Under the pieces are notes generated by a model that was given only the letters and a program-made list of their open reading frames with translations, had not been told where the DNA came from and searched no databases. Positions 11,028-23,319 of a stretch of DNA of 64,000 nucleotides are shown here, piece by piece. The first letter of the stretch is position 1. The number at the start of each line of letters is the position of its first letter. Position numbers and translations under genes: made by a program. Origin of the DNA: Diphasiastrum complanatum. Taxonomy: Eukaryota; Streptophyta; Lycopodiopsida; Lycopodiales; Lycopodiaceae. The stretch lies in contig CM055113.1 in the NCBI GenBank assembly GCA_029204225.1, positions 2,874,081 to 2,938,080 of the forward strand. The letters run 5' to 3'.

Positions 11028-11930
11028 ATAAATTTGCATCCATTTTATATCAATAACACATTTGGAATTTCAATGGAAAGAGCATTGCTAGATGGATTGA
11101 TTGCAACCCAAATACCAACTCAAAAAATAGCTTCACTCGTAGATGCTAACCAAGCTACATATGCAAATTTATTATCATATCCAAAAGTTATGAGCTCCAT
11201 GATTCTAACAAAGCCTTCAAAACCCATCGTTGAGAGGAAAGAATAGTGACATCCAACGAGCACTCAAGGAAAGAGGAGTGACATGCAATGAGCATTGGCA
11301 GGTAACCATGCCACACTCCCTTCCCAGCCCCATCCACCAACAAATGGGTAGGAATGGGAGCATGGTAGGCCAAATGCTCCTTCCCAACTCTTTGGATGGA
11401 AAGAGCATTGCTAGAAGTATTGACTACACCTCGATTGTGAACACAAAAAATAGCTTTTCTCCTAGATGCTAACCAAGCTACATCTACAAATTATTATTAG
11501 ATCCAAAAGTTGTGAGCTCCATGATTCTGACAAGGCCTTCATAATCCATCCTTGAGAAAATAGAACATTGCAAGAAAAAGCAGTGGCATCACAAAAAAAC
11601 TGTCTGCCACACTTCCTTCCCAACCCCATCCGCCATCAAATGGGGCTGGGGAAGGGAGCATGGTAGGAAAAAAATTTGCATACCAATGCTCTTTACAAGC
11701 TCATTAGATTAAAGAGCAAAGAACAGATGATTGCAACATGATTGTCAACACAAAAAATGGCTTCGTTCCTAGATGTGTACCAAGCTACATCTGCAAATTT
11801 ATTATTACCCAAAGTTGTGAGGTCCACAGTTTTGACAAAACCCTTAAAAACCATCATTGAGAGGAAAACATTGTGGCATCCAACTAGCATTGGTAGACAA
11901 AAACAATTCACCTACCACTTCTCCATGAAC
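11028..11930. repeat. Tandem array of 310-325 bp units, three diverged copies
   Basis: Anchors GGAAAGAGCATTGCTAGA at 11,075 and 11,398 and a diverged AAAGAGCAAAGAACAGATGA at 11,711 give periods of about 323 and 311 bp. All copies carry a block with AAAAAATnGCTTC, CTAGATG and CCAAGCTACAT, then GTTnTGAGnTCC and an ACnAAnCCnT motif. The first two also carry an imperfect inverted repeat (CCCTTCCCA...GGGAAGGGAGCATGG type). A piece of the tail recurs near 12,208-12,275. No coding potential was recognised. Confidence 0.85.
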
Positions 11931-12279
11931 TGGGTCGACATATTTTTCACTTTTCGTGTTCATGTAATAACAATATGGAATCAAATTTCCGAAGTATGAA
12001 CTCGTCCATCCGCCCAAGAAAAGTGCTATCCAAACCAACTTAACTGTTATTTCAAGCAATTTTGACAATTCAAAATATTTTATTACCAAAACGAAGATAA
12101 TGAATGGTTTTACTCGTGCTGTTGGAAAATCTACACAAAGAGGATTATTACCCCCAAATACCCATCTTGTTACTACCCCCAATGGTATTCGAAAAAAAGT
12201 TTGCCTAACCATACTCTATTCTCAACACCATTGACCGATGGATGGAATTGGGAAGGGAGTGTACCACTACTCTTTCATT

Positions 12280-14080
12280 TAACCTTTTGCATACCTTTTG
12301 ACATCATTCTTATTAGATGCAAACTCTTCTCTATTTTCCATAAGTCTGTTCATTTGACGAGTCATTGATCTTGAATATGTTTTAGGATTCTATGCCATAT
12401 GGGAAGATCTTTGAGATTCTCTCTTGGAGGAAACATTTTTTTGGCTTTTGAAATTGGAAAATTTTGTAACCTTATTTATATTGTAGATTTTTTACATATA
12501 ATCTTCGGATGACTTTTCTTTTCTTTCAGGTCAAATGAAATAGAAGATTCTCATTCTTTTAATGACCCTCTATTGATCTGTCAGTGAAAGTCAACCACTT
12601 CCTATTCCAAAAACTATGTTCAAGGGTGTTAAAAATTTGTCCATTCTGATAAAGTCGAGCCATTTTTTTATATGAACAAATACCTTCAAGAAACAACTCG
12701 ATAAGAGAGCAAGCTCAAAAAAAAACAAAGGATCTAGCTAGCTATTTAGACTAACCTTGAAGTAAACACTTATAAGAAGTAATGCTTAAGTTTAGTTGAA
12801 AGCCTGGTGGGCCAGTTATAAAGTGAGTGCACATGTGGATCAGACAATCGCAATATTAGAAAGAATTGTTAGAAACAAAAACATGTGTATAACAAATATG
12901 AAGTTAGTAGAACATGAATAGGGACCCAAAATTATCAATGATCTTTTTACTCTTGCTCATGGATAGCATATCACCTACAACTCTTTCTTATATTGATTTC
13001 AATCTTACATGGCTATCTATTGAAAAAATGTGCTATTATTGTCACTGATCTCTAATTGTAATATTCACAGAGACATCTTGATCTCATGCATTCTTGTAAA
13101 TTGTCACAAGCATGGTTGTGAAAATTGTCATCTAGTACTTGGTTATTTTTCTTATTTGAGGCCAAACTTGTATAGTTGACATGGTTTTATCACATGTGTG
13201 AAATTAGAGTACATAATTATATTTAGTTGGATCCAAATTCGTTTGGTCACTTGTACATACAATTATTTCATTTTTATAGATAATTGACAATTTGGCCAAT
13301 ATAGCTGGTTTTGGCCAAGTGGTAGCTACGTTAGACAAAATGACTCTAAGGAGAGAAGAGAGAGTCGTTACTTTCAACTATACATAAAAGTTAGGACATG
13401 AAAAAGGTAAAACTATTGTTTACTTCCATATGTGAAAGATTTTGGAGCAATACTATCATCTCATGTTTGGTTTTCTTCTATGTGTAGATATTGTGATGTA
13501 TGCTTGATAGATGTGCATATTGGTGATTCAACAAAAAAAATTGTAGTGGCCTTGGAGTACTTGCGATGCATAAGTACACTCCCAAGGGAATAGTCCTTGC
13601 GAGGTCAGCTTAGTTCTACGGATTTCCTAACTAACCACACCTACTTTACCACCTTTCCTATTTTAACCACAAGCAATAAAGACAAAGATAGATGGTGGAG
13701 GTGACTTGCACCTGTGAAACTAGATGAAAGTGAAAATTGTCGTAGATCTTCGATTCTCTATTTTTGTATGTAGTAGCATCAATATGTTGCTATGTAAGTT
13801 AAGAACACGAGAGCACGATAAGATAAATAGGATTTAATGCACTTTTCAGGTGATTGTATCTAATTTACATATTGTCATATATTTTGAATTTGAAATATAT
13901 CTATGTTCTTGATAAGTTTGTATCTGATACTATTAGTTTGTCTTAACCTTTGAAGTTGCATAAAGCAACAATCTGCAAATTTGTGGTATTTTTTTTTAGA
14001 TTCAGATTTGTGTCTTCATTTGATGACAGTTTCTTACAATGTGTTTAATATTTTGATCAAAAATATATCCATCATAATCT
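12280..14080. other. No gene recognised
   Basis: AT-rich sequence without a supported coding region, LTR or tandem repeat. Confidence 0.5.
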
Positions 14081-14235
14081 ACAATAATGACAATAAGTAT
14101 GATTAGTATTCAGAATAATCACAATCAATGTTCACAATAATCATGATCAATGTTCACAATAATGACACGAGTATTCACAATCAATATTCACAATAATCAT
14201 GAACAATATTCACGAGTATTCATAATATTCACGAT
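14080..14235. repeat. Short AT-rich degenerate tandem repeat
   Basis: Roughly seven or eight irregular iterations of a unit like ATTCACAATAATCATGATCA / ATTCACGAGTATTC. The unit varies between about 12 and 24 bp. Confidence 0.75.
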
Positions 14236-14429
14236 CATCTATTATATCCATATTGCTTCTTGTATGAAATGCATATGTAGGACCACATTGTCTATTTTTC
14301 CCTTTCTTGTGAGATCTATTTTTGCCATATCAAACAAGTATGGGTCCTAGAAAAAGTGCAATAATCGGCATCTTGCAGCATCCAAATTTGGAATTTTAAT
14401 TTGAGTAGCAATAGATTTCAGCTCAACAA

Positions 14430-14925
14430 CTATGTCCAAAATGTGATATGATAATTAATTAAACCATCTTGTATGGCAATTAGAGTTGTGGAAGAATTGC
14501 AATAGTCTCTTGGAACTCGTGTGCAGGTTCTGCTGCACCCAAAATGGCTTCTGCGATCGCTGACTATCTCCACCGGGCATCCGAAGCACACAATGATATT
14601 CTCATATAGAAACTTGGCAGTTGTCCGAGCATCAGTTGTTCGCACTGCCTTGGCTTCGACCCACTTGGTGAGGTAGTCTATGGCCACGATAATGTACCGG
14701 ACTTGTGAACTTCTGGCAGCAAGATGAATCGGATCGATATAGTCCAATCCCCACTTCTCGAATGGTGTTTGAGCTAGTACTGGATGTAAAAGATCATAAT
14801 ATAGCCTTGTCGGCCTCCTTGCTCTTTGGCATACATCACATTTCTTCAAGTATTCATCTGTATCCTTATGAATCGTTGGCCACTAGTATCCTAATTACAG
14901 AATCTTACGAACTATAATGTCGATC
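14430..14925 (-). mobile_element. Ty3/gypsy integrase fragment
   Basis: The minus-strand frame encodes the end of an integrase zinc domain (WPTIHKDTDEYLKKCDVCQR, about 14,810-14,890). The catalytic core follows with PFEKWGLDYIDPI (first Asp), AIDYLTKWVEA and VEIVSDRRSHF (second Asp; usually SDRGxxF). The frame breaks soon after, before the third catalytic residue, so the copy is inactive. RT and LTRs are missing. Confidence 0.85.
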
Positions 14926-15199
14926 CAGCTCTCAACTGAAAAAACCAATCTATCTTGAATTTGGATCTTGCTTCAATCATAGAAATGAAGCACATGCAAG
15001 TATGAAGTCTATCTCTCCCACGAGTTTCAAAGAACTGATAAACTCTCTAGGAACTTACTTTCAACTTAAACACAATAATTTGTGTGAAATGAAAAGTCTA
15101 AGACCTCACAAAACTCACTTTTATCCAATTCTACTTGATTGATAATGAAAATTCATGAATCTTATTTCTATGCCCAACGGAATAGGTCCCAAATAAGGC

Positions 15200-15660
15200 C
15201 TAATCTCTCATATAAACTTGTTGTTGCTCAGTAAAAGAGTATGCCATTATCAGATATTTGCTTTCAGCTTGAAGCAGATGGTTGACATTTAGCCGAATTG
15301 GTGGCAGTCCCTTGTCCCAGTAGCAATCCAACATCACAAGAAAGACAATGTATATGTAATAAGTTGCACTTTCTCGGACTACAGTATTTGCACTCCCCTT
15401 ATAGGATGTCCAAATTTCAACAGTGCAGCTCAAGCTAGATTCAACTCCCAGAATAACTGGCCAGTTGACCTGCCTTGTTGTTGGCTTATTTATTTTCGGA
15501 CTGGCATATAATAGGGATCAAACCTCCTCCAATGTTAGTAGATTCTGCTAGCCTGTAAGCAGAATCTGGTTCTACTTCTCTTTTTGATTCTTGGTCTTCT
15601 TTTAGTATGGTGGTAATGTACCTCGCCTGTAAGTTTGGCCCATCAATGCCTGATCTCGAT
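15200..15660 (-). pseudogene. Degenerate fragment related to the 59-60 kb gag-like protein
   Basis: The minus frame 15,433-15,200 contains YWDKGLPPIRLNVN, matching FWDRGLPPIALDIN of the ORF at 59,432-60,103. The match continues without gaps for about 45 residues (a shared VR at its start, an FL, then LIMA versus ISIA). Upstream frames to about 15,540 give weaker matches to the part of that ORF around PYYYPAIKVK. Function unknown. It lies just upstream, on the same strand, of the gypsy integrase fragment, but I see no proof they belong to one element. Confidence 0.5.
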
Positions 15661-15905
15661 CCTAGAATGGAAATGGAAGCTCATCTTGAATATATGATCT
15701 ATCAGGACTTGTATATCACATTCTACAGTTCTGTTTCAGATCTTTCTTGAATTCTTACAATTTAAAGATTATTTCTATTCCTGCTTCTATTCTTCTTGGA
15801 AGAGAGCCTAATCTAATCAAGAAATAGTGAACAACACTAAATCTACTCCTACTAAAATCAGAAGATAAACAATAACAACTAACTAAAGACTGCAAGATCC
15901 TACAA

Positions 15906-15947
15906 AGTGTTTATTACAACTATCACTCAACACTTGTAATAAACACT
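15906..15947. other. Perfect 14-bp inverted repeat (hairpin)
   Basis: AGTGTTTATTACAA (15,906-15,919) and its exact reverse complement (15,934-15,947) flank a 14-base loop. No poly-T or TE context explains it. Confidence 0.85.
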
Positions 15948-15949
15948 CC

Positions 15950-17250
15950 TCAAGGAGCCAAGCACAAAGTAACATCGAATTTGAGTGCCTATGATCTGCC
16001 TCTAAGCCCTTGCACATCTACCTAATAGTAATCAATTCACAGCAACATTAAAGAAGAAGATACGACCAATGCATTCATACCAATGTACCCAAACAAGAGC
16101 ATGAATGGAAAGCATAAAAGAGAATACAGGATGAAAGATCTTCGAATAAAAGTGCAACAACATTTCAGTACATGTGTATGCTCTCCAGAACTTGTGGAAG
16201 AGGCTCCTATAATCACTTACAAGTGGGTGAACTACATTCTATAAACCTTTCGGTTCCATCCCTCAACTTACATATTATTAGGAGGCCTCTTTCTTGAAAA
16301 TACATTCTCAAGTTTGAGAGGGCCCAGTAGCTCCTACATGGTTTTCCATCAGTTGGGAATTACCATGGGGCTCACAATATATGCACTTAGCCTAGCACTA
16401 GTAATTCTCGTGCTCTCAAGCTCGGCTCTCAACAACATCTCCACTTAAATCCCTTTTTGTGAAGAATTTTAGATCACTAAGATCCAATATGTCCCTTTGA
16501 TCTTTGATAATGAAAGACAACACAACTAGCACCATTAACAATGTAGAAATCTAGCTCTATCAATGCATAGAAGCCTCAAACTCTAATAGATCTTGAAAAA
16601 ATAAGGTATGAATGATAAATTATTGTTGTTGTCCATACAAAACCGGTAAGCTATTGTATTTCACATTTGTGAATGTAGCAAACCTAGAACATGGTGCCCT
16701 CCTTTACCTCATTAATGAACAATAAGCATGTCAAATTTTGTGAGAGTTAAAAAAAGCATGGGGTCTTAGCATTATGAATTTAATCTTTTGAACTTTGTTT
16801 CTTTTCCAATACCATTTGTATTCAAGCGCTTTTCCATGTTGTATTGCTTTCGCTTGCACTTGTAGAGTAGAAGGTTGTCCTTCTTAGAAGAACATTGCTC
16901 AAATGCCCTTTGTTTGTTTGTTCGTCTATCTCATTTTCTCTAAAACTTATTTTGAGTTTCAATCATGTCAAAGCAATGTTATAATAGGTTATAAAAAATT
17001 GAGAACAAGGTAACCTCGATAGAATGCTTTTATCCTTATCAATCGTACACGCATGAATCTTTTTATTGAAAAAACCATCTCAGACAATGTCTACATTAGA
17101 TAAAAATATATCGATTTTGGGTTGATAATTATGAATGCTATCAACATTATGCGCATCATTGTCATGTATGTGACACCCACGCTCATAAGTTAAATATGAG
17201 AGCATAATGAGCTTGTAAGTCTTCATGAATCGGCTCGCAATTTTTTTTAA
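15950..17250. other. No gene recognised
   Basis: No supported coding region or repeat on either strand. Confidence 0.45.
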
Positions 17251-17334
17251 ATATTAGTGCAATAAGTAGGCAAAGATACAAAGACATTGAGCTTTAAATG
17301 ATAAAAATGAGCTCGATCTCACCTCCACTTTCAA

Positions 17335-17505
17335 AACTCCTGGAAATGGTTCTTGAAAAGACAATGTAGAATCAACATTGTTAGATAACGAATGCACTTC
17401 AAGATCGAATCTCCAATGTGCTCCATTGTGGTCCCCCATAAGTGTATAAGCAATGCCTTTTTTCTCAGTCACTGCTTTCAATGCACCAACAAGTTGAAAA
17501 AACAA
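17335..17505 (-). CDS. Possible isolated exon, unrecognised
   Basis: The minus frame reads VGALKAVTEKKGIAYTLMG, then HWRFDLEVHSLSNN and FQEPFPGVLKVE, with balanced composition unlike surrounding noise. It ends at a GTGAGA donor-like site at about 17,329-17,334. Upstream is a T-rich stretch, but no single convincing acceptor fixes the start. The frame happens to stay open to 17,254. I do not recognise a family. Confidence 0.3.
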
Positions 17506-17509
17506 TTTT

Positions 17510-18607
17510 ATTTAGTTTAAAATCATTTTTGATTATAGGCTACGTATATGCTAAAGGTATTGTATCAAGTCAAAAAGAACTAATTTACTGGCTATACTAG
17601 ATTTTTTTCTTATAAGCTTAACACCCACACTATCGACATCTGAACTATGCTTGTAAAGTTTGCCAGTACACTGGAAGGCTTTGAGTAGGCTTGATTTTTT
17701 GCTGGCGATAGTCTTTGGTGCTTGACAAATTTTCTACTATGCTGCTTCAAAGGCCTTGCCATTATTGTGGTGTTTTGAAATTTGTAAATTTTTGACATGA
17801 GAAATGACCATCTAGTAAGAATGGATGAAAATTATTTAGTCATGTTCTAACTTTACAAGTAATCATACTTATTTTATATTTGAGTTGTAGCCATGGCTTT
17901 CCAAATTTTATTGGCATAAAATGTATATTTATGGACATCATATTACAAGGCTTTTGATTTTGGAAATTATGTATGTGCAGATTTTGCATTGCAGATATGA
18001 AAAATGACTAAAAGCCAAAAAGGCCTATTTTACCATCCACATATTACATTCAAAAAGTCTCATTAATTTTGAAATCAAGCAATTCCTTTCTCATATTCTG
18101 TGTACGATATTAAACATTACTAGTCGACAATTCATGATGTAAGTTTCCAATTTTTTTCATTCTCTCAAACAAAATAAACTAAAACCATATTGAACAAAAA
18201 AAATATACAATCACATCTATAATCAATCATGAATCATGTTGTCTAATACAACAAAATTATAGTGATTAACAAATTTTAAAAATTTTATTAGATTTTTATG
18301 CTCAGGCTTAACAATTGTTCAAGTAATGAGCAACCTGAAAACAGCCGAAGGCCGACTACATATTTGAGACCTTCACATTTTTCACAAACTTCATTTTTGT
18401 CTTGAAACATTTTTGAAAGCATCTTCGCCTTTTTCGCCTTCTTTGCATTTTTTGCATTTTATGAAAAAAATGCGACACAGTGACCAAAAGACTTGGAATT
18501 CATTTTAGGGCACCTTCGGGATTTTTGCAACAGTGGCAAACCGACGTGGCCAACTTATCATGAACCCTAAAAATAGCTGGACAGCTAAATATCCAAAGGG
18601 CGGTTAT
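17510..18607. other. No gene recognised
   Basis: AT-rich, with no supported coding region. Confidence 0.45.
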
Positions 18608-19499
<892 letters not shown>

Positions 19500-19508
19500 T
19501 CCCTATAG

Positions 19509-19528
19509 TGGCGCCGATGCTAGGGATA
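19509..19528 (+). other. Primer-binding site, gypsy type
   Basis: TGGCGCCGATGCTAGGGATA resembles the frequent plant gypsy site TGGCGCCGTTGCCGGGGA with a few changes. Confidence 0.75.
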
Positions 19529-20459
19529 GGTTCTCACTAACTACTTTACTTGTTTTTTAAGTTGTTTTTGTTTTTTTAGAGTGTTTTTAGGTGGATTTTG
19601 GGTAGAGTTAGTTAGTTTTCTATATTTTCCTGTGTTTGGACTATTTATAACTAGCAAAGGAGGTGTGAGAGGTTAGAGGAGGTCCTAAACAGCCTCTAAG
19701 GGCTTGACTTCCAATCAAAATTTTGAAAAATAAAAATAAAAACAAATCTGCATTTTGGAGAAAAAACGAAGCAAAATTCTCATCGGACTTTGTTTTCTCC
19801 AAAACTAGTGGGAACCAACCTTTGCATGACTGACAACAGCTCTAGGGTACTGTCCCAGATAGGCATAGAAGCATGCGAGAGTTACTTCCAAGCAGATTTT
19901 GAAAAATAAAAGAAAAACCAAAAAAAATTTGAAAACCACCCTTGTAAAAAACCAAAAAAATTCAGATTTTCATAAGAACTCTCATAGAACTCTCTGAAGT
20001 TCCATCTCAGTGAGACTAGGACACAAAGAATCTTGCGAGAGTTGGTTTCCAGAAAAAATGCTAGTGCGAAGGTTCCTAGTGAGAAAAAGACAGAAAAATC
20101 CAATAGAATCCTCGTAGACACTAAAATTCTCAGCTCCAGTGGCCAAGAACATTTGCAGAGAATTTTGAAGTTCCATCTCAGTGAGACAAGGACACATACG
20201 AGCCGTTTGATTCTAGTGAGCAAAAAAAAATGGATTTAAGTGTCAAAAAATCACTAAAAACTGAAGATCCATCAAATCCTTGCAAAAGTAACTCTCACAG
20301 ACCACTCCATTGAATCCGTAATGTCATTTTACATAAGTCATGAAGCCTGCGAGAGTTATTACTGATTATTGGTGAAGATCAGATCAAAATTGTGATCCTG
20401 AATCCTTGCAGACAATGAAATTTTTACTTCCTGCGAGAGTTAACCTTCGTAGAGATTTC
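19529..20459 (+). mobile_element. Gypsy leader with reiterated motif
   Basis: A non-coding leader between primer site and gag, cut by the copia insertion at 20,460 and continuing at 24,209-24,670. A motif close to TGCGAGAGTTACTTCC recurs near 19,874, 20,032, 20,348, 20,431, 24,257 and 24,336. A 33-bp block (TTCCATCTCAGTGAGAC...) occurs at about 19,998 and 20,169. Confidence 0.65.
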
Positions 20460-21313
20460 TGATGGATGCGAATGCTAAGTCGCAAATAAATTCGGATAGA
20501 GTTCAGATATGATTGTTGGTCACTACATGCTATATCATTCCTACAATTCTCCAGAATGTAGACAGACATTGCTAACCTATGTTTAAATTAATTTAGCATT
20601 CAACAAGATTGAACCTTTGTGCGAAATAGAAAAATAAACGAATGAGATACACGAACAATTAGCAGATAGTAATTCAATCGAGATCAGACACTTTACATCA
20701 TCTATTAATCCTCTTGTTCAAGCACTGTGTGACAGACCCACACAGCACATTGGCATGAGAGAAGCGATGTTCTCTCACAAACAGTGTCTCGCTTACTAGT
20801 AGACTTCTTGGATCTCTGTGGATCCTGCTTACAATGTCTCGCTCACTGGCGGACTTATCTTCTCTATTTTCTATCTATGTATATGTATATGTTTGGTGCA
20901 TCTAGCAACTGCATATATTCAGAGTAACATCTTGATTAGATAGATTATACAATCTAAGACTAATCACAGATTACAAGAACGGCGAATTAGGCACGTCCTA
21001 ACGTTCTTCTACTAACACAATCATATCATATCAAAGATTTGTACTTTATGGTACTTCTTTGATCTTCCCGGTCCTTTCGAACGTGAGGTGTCGAAAGTAT
21101 TCGACCTTCGGGTGTCTCGAACATTTTTGTTTCATGTCATTTGACCTTTGGTTGAGCTCTTGTTGTTCGCAAGCATTTCATCTTTGAGGTCTTCGATGTC
21201 GAGGTCTTTATTTTTTAGGTCTTCGAGTTTGAGGTATTCAACTTCGAAATATTCGTCACGTTAGCAGTCGAGAGCTACCAGAGCTTTGGTAATAGAAACA
21301 CTTTGTTTCTTCA
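20460..21313 (-). repeat. Copia 3' LTR (854 bp)
   Basis: Starts TGATGGATGCGAATGC and ends GTTTCTTCA on the plus strand, and matches 23,320-24,208 along its length with scattered substitutions. Beyond its right end, GCTCCCTCTCAAAGC is the complement of a purine-rich tract, fitting a polypurine primer on the minus strand. Confidence 0.9.
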
Positions 21314-21971
21314 GCTCCCTCTCAAAGCATGGTAGCTTGATGACTCCAAGACTGCCTCTCTGTTTCTCGAACAAACCTTTGTCTAACGCCTTTGTGGAGA
21401 TGTCAGCAACCATCTTCTTCATTCCAATGAAAGTAGTTTGTAGCTTCTTCTTTTCGACCAGATCCCTTATCAACTGGTAGTTGATTGCGATGTGTTTTGT
21501 CCTTGAGTGAAACACGGGATCCTTTGTCAGGTGTATTGCGGATGTACTATCCATCTGCAAAATTAGAGGCTCATTAGTTGTTTCACCTAGTTTGTCAAGG
21601 AACTGTTTGAGCCATGTGATTTCATTGGCCATCTTCGCTGCTACTACGTATTCTACTTCGTAGGATGACTGAGCTACCATGGTCTAGTTTTTGCTGACCT
21701 AGAGAATAGCTGGACCTGTTGCAATGGTGCACCCTCCTGAGACACTTTTGTAGTCATCTTTGAGAGATGCCCAGCTAGCATCACTGTAGAAAAGCATCTG
21801 AAACCATGCATCACGAGAATAACACAATCCAAAATCCTTCGTTAGTTGAAGGTATTGCAAGATTCGCTTGTGTGTGTGCCCGCGCGCACCGTGTGTGCAT
21901 GTGTGAAAGAAATAAAAATTCATTAATGTTTTTTCCATGTCAAAGGCACGTGAGACAAGTAGTACATCCAA
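21261..21971 (-). pseudogene. Copia RT C-terminus/RNase H
   Basis: Reads RILQYLQLTKDFGLCYSRD, FYSDASWASLKDDYKSVSGG, then (after a stop) VAQSSYEVEYVVAAKMANE, MDSTSAIHLTKDP, HSRTKHIAI and DISTKALDK: the standard copia order. The open frame runs into the 3' LTR. A GT/CG-rich stretch (21,868-21,905) and filler replace the RT palm upstream. Confidence 0.85.
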
Positions 21972-22147
21972 GTATGAAAGTAACTAGACAAACCAATGTC
22001 TTCAAAATAAACTAAACTGAAAAGCAAAAAGCCAAAAACCCAAAAAACCAAAAAAAACACTAACAACTAATAAGAGAAATTCTTATAGCCAAGATTATAT
22101 GGTCCGAAGACCGTTTACAAGTACAACACGAACATCTCTTCATTTCT

Positions 22148-22585
22148 CTAACTTTGATTCCAGCTCAAAACACCATGTAAGAATGTTGTCTTCTCGTCGA
22201 CAATGTGAATCTTGAGATCATAAGCGGCTGCATATGCAAACAATAGGCATAGGGACAAATGTTTCACAACTGGAGAGAAGGTCTCAGCATAGTCGATACC
22301 ATATTTCTGAGAGAAACTCTTCGCTACAAGTCTGGCTTTATACTTTGAAACGTTTCCATTCAATCTGTACTTCAGGTTGTATACCCACTTGAATTGTACA
22401 GTCTTTCGCTTATCTAGTAATGGCTGCAACATCCATACCTCATTCTTCTTCATCAATTCTATCTCTTCATTCATGGCTTCGATCCATTTGTCCTTCTTTG
22501 GACATTCAATTGCTTTCTCGAATGTTTGTGGCTCTCCACTAAATCCACAAAACTCTTCACATGTAGAAGTTGAGCTTCCTGGCAC
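22148..22585 (-). pseudogene. Copia reverse transcriptase, N-terminal half
   Basis: Reads FEKAIECPKKDKWIEAMNEE, FKWVYNLKYRLNGNV, YKARLVAKSFSQKYGIDYAE and TFSPVVKHLSL, as in copia RT. It stops at the position of the conserved VKTAFLNG motif (here EKTTFLHGVL). No YVDD region follows. Confidence 0.88.
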
Positions 22586-22669
22586 AAATCTTGTTGGTGC
22601 TCTTCACTCTCTTGTTGATCTTTTGGGAGATCCTTCTACACTACAATGCTCTTGCCTTTATCTATTCTG

Positions 22670-23080
22670 CTAGGTCCGGAATCGTTTCGGTTTACATATG
22701 TTGTAGCAGTAGGCTGGCTTGCGAATCTTTCTTCGTTTGATTCGTCGCTTGACTGCAACTCGAACATCTTCGTCTGAGTGTTCGTTCTTTGCTCCCTCTA
22801 TCATGGTTGGTAGATCATAATATTGCCTTCCAAGAACTTCATAACTGATAGGATCATTGTTGGCTATTGTTATGGTCTCATCGAACTTGACATCTTTGAT
22901 TGTCTTCACTGTGTTTGTCTCTGGCATATAGATTCTGTAGTATGACGAATAATTGTCATATCCTACAAGATATTCTTCTTCTGCTTTCTCATCAAGCTTC
23001 TTTCGAAGCTTGTCAGGAACATGTGCATATGTTGCATAGCCAAAGATTCGAATATGAGTCAGATTGGGTTTTCTACCCAT
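22670..23080 (-). pseudogene. Copia integrase C-terminal segment fused to gag start
   Basis: GRKPNLTHIRIFGYATYAHV and LRKKLDEKAEEEYLVGYDNY are the conserved post-core region of copia integrase. Immediately upstream (about 23,080-23,210) is the gag N-terminus rather than the integrase core, which marks a large internal deletion. Confidence 0.85.
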
Positions 23081-23306
23081 CGAAATAATCCTTCTCCCTT
23101 TAGTATGAGAGAGGTCTTAACCTTCCATGCTAGGAAGTTAGACCCTAATGAGTCGAGGATTCTGCAGATCTTTGATTGTATACTGCTTATTGAAGCCGTT
23201 GCTTTGAACTGACATGTTATTGGTTCTTTGTCTTGAATGTTTTGCCTCTTGAATTCAATAGCTTTGCGGCTATATCAGACTATAAGAAGTTCCGACTACC
23301 GACGTA

Positions 23307-23318
23307 GCTCTGATACCA
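23307..23318 (-). other. Primer-binding site, copia type
   Basis: The minus strand reads TGGTATCAGAGC one base after the LTR end. Confidence 0.9.
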
Positions 23319-23319
23319 C

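Noticed and set aside
11693-11911. Minus-strand ORF with a DNHVAI segment resembling copia RNase H
   Set aside because: Only a few residues agree, and the sequence is part of the 320-bp tandem repeat whose other units do not encode it.
14080-14235. CRISPR-like array
   Set aside because: Unit and spacer lengths vary and the unit is AT-rich and degenerate; plant nuclear context.
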